Source: Clostridia bacterium
Lineage (GTDB): Bacteria; Bacillota; Clostridia; Christensenellales; Aristaeellaceae
Direction of reading: 5' to 3'
Assembly: GCA_017936375.1 (NCBI GenBank)
Contig: JAGBFR010000040.1
Span: 1 to 38,617 of the forward strand
DNA length: 38,617 nt
In this document: piece after piece, positions 31,196-38,617 of the stretch
Layout of the letters: the number at the start of each line of letters is the position of its first letter
Numbering within the stretch: position 1 is the first letter of the stretch
Position numbers and translations under genes: made by a program
The notes under the pieces: generated by a model
Told to the model about the DNA's origin: nothing
Database searches by the model: none
Seen by the model: the letters and a program-made list of their open reading frames with translations, nothing else

Positions 31196-32809
31196 GTGAT
31201 CGGCGTGCTGCTGCTGATTGCCTACAGCATGCGACACATCTTTCATCATATGACGAATAACGCGCTGCTGGGCATCTCGATGATGACGCTGCGCTGGGTG
31301 ATTCACATCACGCTGACGGTCTTCTGGTGCCTGTCGCTGCGCAGGCGCATTCTCAGCAGGTCGATCCGAAAGCTCTTGCTGAGCGTGGGAGGCCTTCTGC
31401 TCTTCTGGCAGATCGTGCGCATCATCAAGTATGACTACGTCATCATCACCGAGCCCATCGGGCGCTACTGCTGGTACGGCTTTTATGTCGCCATGATCCT
31501 CGTGCCGACAATTGGCGTCTTCATCATCGACCACATCGGCAAGCCCGAGGGCTATCATTCGCCGGGATGGATGAAGCTGCTGTTCGTCCCCGCCTTTTCC
31601 CTGCTTGCCGTCGTATTCACCAACGATCTGCACCAGCTTGTCTTTACCTTTCACGAGGGATTTCGAGATTACAACTTCGATTACGGCTACGGTTTCATGT
31701 ACATCATCGTCATGGGCTGGTTTGTCGTAACGGGGCTCTATTTCGTCATCATGCTTCTGGTTAAGAGCCGCGTACCGGGCAGCAAGAGCTTTCAGAAGCT
31801 GCCGCTCATGATCATGCTCGGCGCCATCGTCTTCTGGGCGGGCTACAGCATGAAGCTCTACACCGGCGACCTGACCGCGATGGACTGCATCATCATCATC
31901 CTGCTGCTGGAAAGCGCCATTCAGAGCGGCCTGATTCCCTCCAATATGCACTACAGCGAGCTGTTTAACCAATCCACCATCGCCGCGCAGATCATCGATC
32001 ACCATCATGCCGTGCACTACAGCTCTGCTGCCGCTGAGCCTCTGGGCGAACAAACCATCCAAAAAGCGCTCACGCAGACCGTGGCGCTTGGGGATATGCT
32101 TCTGCACAGCCAGCCCATCGCCGGCGGCCATATTCTCTGGCAGGATGACGTGAAGGAAATCAACACCCTGACGACGCACCTGCGCGAGGCCAACGAGCTG
32201 CTCAGCGAGCACGTCGATCTGATGAAAGCCGAAGTCGAGCTGCGTGAGCGCAGGCTGCAGGCTGAGGAAAAGAGCCGCCTGTATGACCGAATCGCCACAG
32301 AGATTGCGCCGCGTCTTCACAAGGTCGATGAACTGCTGCTTAAGAGCCGGGAGAATCCCGGTCAGGCCGACGCGCTGATCGCACAGATCTGCGTCATCAG
32401 CGCCTACATCAAGCGCCGCGCCAATCTCATTCTGCTGGGCGAAGAGAATCCAGACGCCTCTTCCCGAGAGCTGGAATCCTGCCTGCGCGAATCGCTGGAT
32501 AACCTGAAGCTCTGCGGCGTGATGACCTATCTGGACAGCTGCTGCGAAGGATCCGCTTCTCTTTCGGATATCGTTGCCGTCTATGATCTGTTTGAGGACG
32601 TCGCGGAAGCGCTGCTGCTCAATCTGAGCGCCATGGTGGTCACCGTATCCTGCAAAAGCGATGCAATTCATCTGCGCATTCAGGCGGGATGCAAGGAAAG
32701 CATTGAGGCTCTCCCGGCATTCACCCTCTTAGGCGATGCTGTCCGCTGCGTGATTCAGGACGAAGACGTCATCATCGACGCAACGCTTGCGCGGGGAGGT
32801 GCACAGTGA
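31196..32809 (+). CDS. 7TM sensor protein (histidine-kinase N-terminal 7TM type) without kinase domain
   Basis: 537 residues if started at GTG 31196. Seven membrane helices (about residues 25-245) match the histidine-kinase 7TM sensor module. The cytoplasmic part (about 255-537) is helical with a coiled-coil stretch (LTTHLREANELLSEHVDLMKAEVELRERRL) and a degenerate dimerisation/ATPase-like region with no recognisable N or G boxes. It probably works with the next gene's kinase, overlapping it by the stop/start. The start is suspect: no ribosome site or promoter is visible, and the frame stays open upstream into the antisense of the zinc-ribbon gene, so the true 5' end may be missing. Confidence 0.7.
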   Translation: MIGVLLLIAYSMRHIFHHMTNNALLGISMMTLRWVIHITLTVFWCLSLRRRILSRSIRKLLLSVGGLLLFWQIVRIIKYDYVIITEPIGRYCWYGFYVAMILVPTIGVFIIDHIGKPEGYHSPGWMKLLFVPAFSLLAVVFTNDLHQLVFTFHEGFRDYNFDYGYGFMYIIVMGWFVVTGLYFVIMLLVKSRVPGSKSFQKLPLMIMLGAIVFWAGYSMKLYTGDLTAMDCIIIILLLESAIQSGLIPSNMHYSELFNQSTIAAQIIDHHHAVHYSSAAAEPLGEQTIQKALTQTVALGDMLLHSQPIAGGHILWQDDVKEINTLTTHLREANELLSEHVDLMKAEVELRERRLQAEEKSRLYDRIATEIAPRLHKVDELLLKSRENPGQADALIAQICVISAYIKRRANLILLGEENPDASSRELESCLRESLDNLKLCGVMTYLDSCCEGSASLSDIVAVYDLFEDVAEALLLNLSAMVVTVSCKSDAIHLRIQAGCKESIEALPAFTLLGDAVRCVIQDEDVIIDATLARGGAQ

Positions 32810-34092
32810 TGCTGAATTATGCAAGTCTGTCCATGCCCTTCAAAACGCTGCTGGTCACCGCGCTGTTTCTCTCGCTCTGCACGGGCGTATGCACAAGCAT
32901 CCTCGTAGGCAAAAAGCAGGGAAAGCTGCGTCAGCTGCTTCTGATCCTGAGCACAGCGGCGCTCGCCGCTATGATGCTTCTTTATGCCTCCATCATCCCT
33001 GCCGAGCGGGCAAAGCCGGATATTCCTTCCGTTGCGATTGGATTTGCTGAGCTTCCCGTTCTCTTCCCCGTTTTGCTCTGGCTGCTCATCCTGTTCTTCC
33101 TCATTCACGTGATTGCGGCAGAATTCAAGCGCCGCTCCATGGCCATCACGCCTTCCTCAATCAAAGAAAGCCTGGATCACCTTCAAACCGGCTTGTGCTT
33201 TTCTCTGCCGAACGGTCTGATTCTTTTGAGCAACCATCGCATAAACGAACTGAGCCACACGCTCTTCGGTCAGCCGCTTCAGAATGCGAATCTGTTCTGG
33301 AAAGCGCTTCAAAGCGGCGAAGCAGCCAATGGCGTTTCCCGTCTCTCCGCCGGCGATCATCCGGAATTCTCTCTGGCAGACGGCTCCATCTGGTCGTTCA
33401 AGTTTGAAAAACTGGACAGCGTCATCCAGATCACAGCTGCACAGACCACCAGGCAGCATCAGCTGCTCGGCGAGCTTCAGGTTCGCAATCGTGAGCTTGA
33501 AGCCATGAGCGAGCGTATCCGAAGCTACGGCGAAAAGGTTGATGAATACATCACCGCTCGTGAACGGCTCGATACCCGTGTCAATCTGCATGGTTTTCTT
33601 GGTCAATCGCTGCTGATGACCCGCCACTATCTGCAAAGCAAAACCGGAGACAGGCAGAAGATTCTGGACATCTGGCAGCACAACGTCGATATCCTGCGCC
33701 TTGAAGCTGAGCCGCAGCAGGAAGCCGATTCCCTTGTGAGCCTTAAAAGAGCTGCACAGGCAATCGGCATGCAGGTGCATGTCCATGGCAGCTTACCTCC
33801 CAACCCCAGCCACAGAAGGCTCATCGCTTCTATCGGTGCTGAAGCGCTGACCAACGCCGTCCGCCACGCAGGGGCGACGCAGCTGTTTATCGACGCGCAG
33901 GAATCAGAAGATGCCTATGTTGTTCGCTATACCAATGACGGCATTCCGCCTGATCATGCGATCACCGAGGGCGGCGGCCTTAGCAGCGCCCGCAGAAAGA
34001 CTGAGGCTGCCGGCGGTACCATGCAAATCGAAGCCTCGCCGCGCTTTGTCCTGATACTCTCCTTTGATAAAGAGGTGATGACCCATGTATAA
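32809..34092 (+). CDS. Sensor histidine kinase (HisKA_3-like)
   Basis: 427 residues from the ATG at 32809; GTG at 32806 is also possible, both after GGGGAGG. Three N-terminal membrane helices (about 10-105) precede a PAS-like or linker region (115-215). A coiled coil follows, then a phospho-acceptor region RVNLHGFLGQSLL (His261) and an ATPase domain with N box EALTNAVRHAG (Asn349) and G box GGGLSSARRKTEAAGG. In most HisKA_3 kinases His is followed by Asp or Glu; here it is Gly, which may reduce kinase activity. The following response-regulator gene overlaps by 8 bases, so signalling between them is expected. Confidence 0.82.
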   Translation: MLNYASLSMPFKTLLVTALFLSLCTGVCTSILVGKKQGKLRQLLLILSTAALAAMMLLYASIIPAERAKPDIPSVAIGFAELPVLFPVLLWLLILFFLIHVIAAEFKRRSMAITPSSIKESLDHLQTGLCFSLPNGLILLSNHRINELSHTLFGQPLQNANLFWKALQSGEAANGVSRLSAGDHPEFSLADGSIWSFKFEKLDSVIQITAAQTTRQHQLLGELQVRNRELEAMSERIRSYGEKVDEYITARERLDTRVNLHGFLGQSLLMTRHYLQSKTGDRQKILDIWQHNVDILRLEAEPQQEADSLVSLKRAAQAIGMQVHVHGSLPPNPSHRRLIASIGAEALTNAVRHAGATQLFIDAQESEDAYVVRYTNDGIPPDHAITEGGGLSSARRKTEAAGGTMQIEASPRFVLILSFDKEVMTHV

Positions 34093-34669
34093 TGTACTGA
34101 TCGTCGAAGATGATCCCATGGCCAGAAAGCTCATGGAGATTTTTATCAGTTCCAGTGAAGGATATCAGCTGGTCCCTTCGCTGGACAGCGCTGCCATGGC
34201 TGAGCTTTACTGCATGACCAATCCCGTGGATCTGATCCTGATGGACGTCTGCACAGCCATGGACGCCAACGGCCTCGAAGTGGCCGGGAAGCTCAAAAAG
34301 CGATTCCCGCATATCAAGATCATCATCATCACCAATCAGCCGGAATACAGCTACATTGACCATGCGCGCCAGAGCGGCGTGGAAAGCTTCTGGTACAAAG
34401 AGCCCACCTCCGAAGCGCTGCTGGACGTGATGAACAGAACGATGGCTGGGGAATCCATCTATCCGGATTGTGCACCTGTTATTCGCCTTGGCGCGGCGCT
34501 GAGCAGCGATTTTACCGATCGTGAGCTGGAAGTCCTGCGCGAGCTGGTCAGCGGCAAAACCGACGCTGCGATTGCTGAGGCGCTGTATATGTCTGTCACG
34601 CGCGTAAAGCAGCATATCCTGCACATCCGCGAAAAGACACAGTTTCCAACAGAACCGAGCTTGCTGTGA
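34085..34669 (+). CDS. NarL/LuxR-type response regulator, C-terminal frameshift
   Basis: 194 residues as read. The receiver domain has the acidic pair EDD near residues 8-10, the phospho-acceptor in LILMDVCTAMD (about residue 55), and the conserved KEPTS-type lysine near residue 101. The LuxR DNA-binding domain starts at DFTDRELEVLRELVSGKTDA but breaks after HIREKTQ. In the frame one base back, the codons from 34642 read VSNRTELAVRARESGIV, the exact expected end of a LuxR domain, and continue to TAA at 34719. A one-base deletion near 34636-34641 or a -1 frameshift is therefore likely, giving a native product of about 211 residues. It overlaps the kinase gene by 8 bases. Confidence 0.82.
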   Translation: MYNVLIVEDDPMARKLMEIFISSSEGYQLVPSLDSAAMAELYCMTNPVDLILMDVCTAMDANGLEVAGKLKKRFPHIKIIIITNQPEYSYIDHARQSGVESFWYKEPTSEALLDVMNRTMAGESIYPDCAPVIRLGAALSSDFTDRELEVLRELVSGKTDAAIAEALYMSVTRVKQHILHIREKTQFPTEPSLL

Positions 34670-34770
34670 GGGCACGGGAAAGCGGTATTGTGATCGGAGA
34701 TCGGAAGATCTCTGTATAATCTATTTTACATTTTCTCATAATTCAAGAAAAATACCATCGCCTCTGGCAA

Positions 34771-34824
34771 CAAAGAAAGTGTTTCATTCCGGCATTCATC
34801 CACCGGTATGAAACACTTTCTTTG
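34771..34824 (+). terminator. Terminator after the two-component genes
   Basis: A long inverted repeat (34771-34792 with 34803-34824; CAAAGAAAGTGTTTCAT... and its complement, one mismatch) with a T-rich right arm. It lies about 50 bases beyond the restored stop at 34719. Confidence 0.65.
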
Positions 34825-34860
34825 ATTCAGTTTTCATCCACTCAAAAACTCAAATCAGAA

Positions 34861-34965
34861 TCAAGCTCTTACTGCCGAAACATCACTCAATACATTTTGA
34901 AGCGCTTGTGAGAAATGGTCATCGGCTTCTTTGGCAGCGGCATTAAGCCATGCGGCGCGAACTGC
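34861..34965 (-). pseudogene. Possible C-terminal remnant of a lost gene
   Basis: On the minus strand one frame reads AAWLNAAAKEADDHFSQALQ and onward to VRA and TGA at 34863-34861, a helix-like protein tail without a start. It sits between two terminators, next to a tRNA fragment. The match to any family is unknown; it may be chance. Confidence 0.3.
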
Positions 34966-34976
34966 GGAAAAAACAA

Positions 34977-35063
34977 AAGCCGCCTCAGGAAAGGCGGCAA
35001 GATATCAGGTTGATTGAAACTGGATAAAAAGAACTCACCAAGCATTTCTACTTGGTGAGTTTG
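34977..35063. repeat. Double-terminator repeat, copy 2
   Basis: The same two hairpins as copy 1 (34979-34998 and 35032-35061) with the same spacer GATATCAGGTTGATTGAAACTGG. On the minus strand it lies directly after the tRNA fragment's CCA and after the enolase/EamA unit, so it is their terminator. Confidence 0.8.
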
Positions 35064-35115
35064 TGGTGGCTCAAGACGGATTCGAACCATCGACCTGCCG
35101 GGTATGAACCAGCAG
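35064..35115 (-). pseudogene. 3' half of a tRNA-Met(CAU) gene
   Basis: The minus strand reads, 5' to 3', anticodon stem-loop GCTGG-TTCATAC-CCGGC (anticodon CAT), variable bases AGGTC, T arm GATGG-TTCGAAT-CCGTC, then acceptor strand TTGAGCC, A and CCA. The matching 5' half (GGCTCAA, D arm) is absent; searching the next 50 bases upstream finds no complement. It is a truncated tRNA gene, such as is left by integration or recombination within a tRNA. Confidence 0.75.
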
Positions 35116-35216
35116 TTTTACGCATCTGTACTTACATGCCGGATTTTCCCGATGCTTTCTATCCAGAATACGCGCACAAAAAAGGATGCATTTTCTCAAG
35201 CTTCTCTTCCATATCA

Positions 35217-35630
35217 TCACAGCACCATGAGCAAAGTACCAGCAGCGATCAATCCGCAGCCAAGAATTGACTTTGTCGTAAACTGCTCATGCAGGATCAC
35301 AGCAGCCAGGATCATTGTGATCACAACGCTGAGCTTATCGACAGGGACAACCTTGGAAGCCTCACCAATTTGCAGAGCCTTGTAGTAACACAACCACGAA
35401 GCACCCGTTGCCAGACCCGAAAGAATCAGAAATACCCAGCTTCGCCGGCCAATCTCAGAAATACCATTCAGAGAATTGGTCAGAAAAACCATACCCCAGG
35501 AAAGAATCAGCACAACGGCAGTACGGATTGCTGTAGCAAGATTCGAATTCACCCCGTCAATTCCGATTTTGGCAAGAATAGAGGTCAATGCCGCAAAAAG
35601 AGAGGATGCAAATGCCAGGATAAACCACAT
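35217..35630 (-). CDS. EamA-type small membrane transporter
   Basis: 137 residues with GAGGAG 8 bases before the ATG. Four to five hydrophobic helices and the EamA (DMT superfamily) signature near the end (YYKALQIGEASKVVPVDKLS, then AAVILHEQFTTKSILGCGLI) identify it as a single-EamA-domain protein of the 140-residue class that works as a dimer. The substrate is unknown; related proteins are annotated as metabolite or drug exporters. It follows enolase by 27 bases and is probably co-transcribed. Confidence 0.85.
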   Translation of the reverse strand: MWFILAFASSLFAALTSILAKIGIDGVNSNLATAIRTAVVLILSWGMVFLTNSLNGISEIGRRSWVFLILSGLATGASWLCYYKALQIGEASKVVPVDKLSVVITMILAAVILHEQFTTKSILGCGLIAAGTLLMVL

Positions 35631-35657
35631 AACCTGTTCTCCTCTGTACGTTTATGC

Positions 35658-36965
<1,308 letters not shown>

Positions 36966-36982
36966 TCAATAATTTCTATATA

Positions 36983-36991
36983 AGTATACCA
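36983..36991 (-). promoter_or_regulatory. Extended -10 promoter of eno
   Basis: Minus-strand TGGTATACT lies about 35 bases before the GTG start. The -35 position is not conserved. Confidence 0.5.
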
Positions 36992-37134
36992 CAAAAATAC
37001 AAATCTTCCACAGATTTATCATACCGGCGATAAACTCTTGTTCACACAGAATACCTGCATATACAATGATGGTCTTGAAATGGCCCCTGCTCACTTCCAG
37101 AACAGGCACGACACGATATGTGACAAAAACAGAA

Positions 37135-37279
37135 AAAGCCGCTTCAAACGAAGCGGAAAAAATACAATTCTATTGAAACTGCACAAAAAAGAACTCACCA
37201 AGCATTTCTACTTGGTGAGTTTGTGGCTAATCCGGTTTATTTTGATACAAGGGACGGATAGGAGATTGGGTGGGTGCAT
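37135..37279. repeat. Double-terminator repeat, copy 3
   Basis: Hairpin 1 is CCGCTTC-aaac-GAAGCGG (37139-37156): a different sequence from copies 1 and 2 but the same structure and position. Hairpin 2 (37192-37221) is identical to the other copies. The 37222-37279 stretch matches copy 1. On the minus strand it lies after the GH32 gene. The remaining bases 36992-37134 hold no recognisable gene. Confidence 0.8.
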
Positions 37280-37359
37280 CACCCATCCTCCTCTATGAGC
37301 ATCATTTCTCCATGCTCTTGTAATCATGTATTTTCTTCCGTTCCGGCAGATATGCCTGC

Positions 37360-38617
37360 TCAGTTCATTTCGTAGCTTTCCAGACGCGCAATGACCGCCT
37401 TGCCCTTGGCCGCCGCCGATACACCGTAAGCCTTGCCCTTGGGGAACGCCTGACAGGTCAGCACCTTTTCGCCGACATTGACATATACCTCAATGATCGA
37501 TACATCCACAAAGATGCGAAGCGACAGCATGTCTTCATTTAAAGATACATCTGCAGTGGCGCAGGTTCTGGGCTTGCCCGCATCTTCCTTGGTCAGGGAG
37601 TAACCCGACGCGCTGCGGTCCATCGTTAGCTTGCCTTCCTGCTTGTTGTAGGAAAGCAGCACGTATTCCGCATCCGTCTCCATCAGGCGCATCTCAAAAG
37701 CTTCCGCTGCGCTCATGTCGACGTCCAGAATCATTTCCTTGCACGGGCCTGCGCACTCAGCAAGCGCCGTCTTGCCTTCAACAACCAGATTGTCGCAGGC
37801 AAACGCTTGGCCGCGCTTTCCTTCCATCTCCCTGATCGGTCGCTGATACAGGCTGTCATTTTCAATCCAGCATTCGCGCATGAGCGTCATCGTGCCCGTC
37901 CAGCCGTGGCCCAGCTTATGCATCGGCGTTTCGCAGCCCCACGCATGCGCCCAGCCAATCAGGAGCCTTCGTCCGTCCGGCGCAAGGCAGGTCTGCGGCG
38001 CATAGAAGTCAAGCCCCCTGTCGATATCGCGCATACGCGTCTGCGCGCAGAACTTCCCGTCCTTCTCACAGCCGATCATGTAGGCAACCGGCTGAGGCAG
38101 CACAAGGCTTTCGTCCCTGCAGGCCATAATGGAGGAAACCAGTACGCGGCGGCCGTCGATTTCAAAGCAATCCGGGCATTCCGCCATCTCGCCGAATCCC
38201 TCTGCATACACGCCGTCGTACGTCCATTTCTTCAGATCCGGGGACGAGAAGCTCAGTACCTTGCCCTCGTTGTTCACCTTTGCCGCCACGACAATCCTGT
38301 AGTGATCACCGATCTTCTCCAGCTTGGGATCACGGAAATCATACGGGCAGATGCCCTCCGGCGCCAGTTCAAGGCCAATGACCGGGTTTTCTGCCGCCTT
38401 TTCCACATGGATACCATCGTCGGTCCATGCCAGGCACTGATGCTGCGGCGTTCTGCCGGTGGACGGTTCGTCGATGACGCCGGTATACATGATCCAGTAT
38501 CTGCCGTCCTCTTCAATCGCCGTACCCGAGAAGCATCCCGCGGCATCGAACGCACGGTCGGGCGCCATGGCCACAGGCTCCTGCTTCCAGTCCAGCAGGT
38601 TTTCAGACGTCCAGTGC
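37360..38617 (-). CDS. Glycoside hydrolase family 32 (sucrose-6-phosphate hydrolase/fructosidase), 5' end missing
   Basis: The gene runs off the right edge; 419 codons are visible. The GH32 five-blade propeller is recognised by FSGTAIEEDGRYWIMYTG, the conserved DFRDPKL (RDP motif, transition-state stabiliser), and AECPDCFEID (EC motif, acid/base Glu). The nucleophile motif (WMNDPNG-type) would be upstream of the window. The C-terminal beta-sandwich has LRIFVDVSIIEVYVN and ends ARLESYEMN. It hydrolyses terminal fructose from sucrose, sucrose phosphate or fructans. There is no sign of secretion in the visible part. The double-terminator repeat follows. Confidence 0.93.
   Translation of the reverse strand, partial: HWTSENLLDWKQEPVAMAPDRAFDAAGCFSGTAIEEDGRYWIMYTGVIDEPSTGRTPQHQCLAWTDDGIHVEKAAENPVIGLELAPEGICPYDFRDPKLEKIGDHYRIVVAAKVNNEGKVLSFSSPDLKKWTYDGVYAEGFGEMAECPDCFEIDGRRVLVSSIMACRDESLVLPQPVAYMIGCEKDGKFCAQTRMRDIDRGLDFYAPQTCLAPDGRRLLIGWAHAWGCETPMHKLGHGWTGTMTLMRECWIENDSLYQRPIREMEGKRGQAFACDNLVVEGKTALAECAGPCKEMILDVDMSAAEAFEMRLMETDAEYVLLSYNKQEGKLTMDRSASGYSLTKEDAGKPRTCATADVSLNEDMLSLRIFVDVSIIEVYVNVGEKVLTCQAFPKGKAYGVSAAAKGKAVIARLESYEMN

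Noticed and set aside
35052-35270. Short plus-strand frame across the tRNA fragment
   Set aside because: It translates the antisense of the tRNA and has no start signal.
37038-37298. 86-codon plus-strand frame ending in HFYLVSLWLIRFILIQG
   Set aside because: Its C-terminal part is translation of the terminator repeat, and no ribosome site precedes the ATG.

Overview
The window looks like a chromosome segment of an anaerobic gut- or rumen-type member of the Clostridia (Bacillota). GC content is high, ribosome binding sites are strong and GGAGG-like, and the sugar transporter is of the LplB/YtcP type. It also carries BspA-like leucine-rich-repeat and InlB-type repeat surface proteins, a 7TM sensor/histidine kinase/LuxR set, and a tmRNA tag ending in AFAA. 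Family-level placement (for example Christensenellales versus Oscillospirales) cannot be decided from sequence alone.

Bases 1-12,500 form a glycan-utilisation locus. A minus-strand ABC importer (two permeases, then a binding protein) is followed by its own terminator and a separately promoted M20 amidohydrolase that runs off the left edge. Divergent from it are four tightly overlapping plus-strand genes: a BadF/GlcNAc-kinase-like protein, a SIS sugar-phosphate isomerase, a neutral-ceramidase-like hydrolase lacking the ceramidase serine, and a ROK regulator. Convergent to these are a GH38 alpha-mannosidase and an alpha/beta-hydrolase esterase. The inferred theme is uptake and breakdown of a mannose- and amino-sugar-containing oligosaccharide.

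Bases 12,500-22,200 hold secreted or surface proteins: a 1,444-residue LRR plus class-3-lipase chimera, and two paralogous InlB-repeat/LRR proteins that flank an MFS transporter gene. A small LRR protein without a signal peptide follows. The paralogues share promoter, leader, terminator and a nearly identical 3' end.

Bases 22,200-25,200 hold smpB and ssrA (tmRNA), two tandem tmRNA-T-arm-like structured repeats with compensatory base changes, a SLOG-like gene divergent from a small XRE regulator, and mosaic dispersed hairpin repeats. A large polytopic GT-C-like membrane protein follows.

Bases 27,400-38,617 appear rearranged. They contain a broken response-regulator copy, an operon for a zinc-ribbon membrane protein, a lipoprotein and an SPFH protein, and a two-component-like trio whose response regulator carries a C-terminal frameshift and whose 7TM gene has no visible start signals. 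Beyond these lie a 3' half of a tRNA-Met gene, an EamA transporter with enolase, and a GH32 gene running off the right edge. Three copies of a double-terminator repeat punctuate this part, each downstream of a minus-strand transcription unit.
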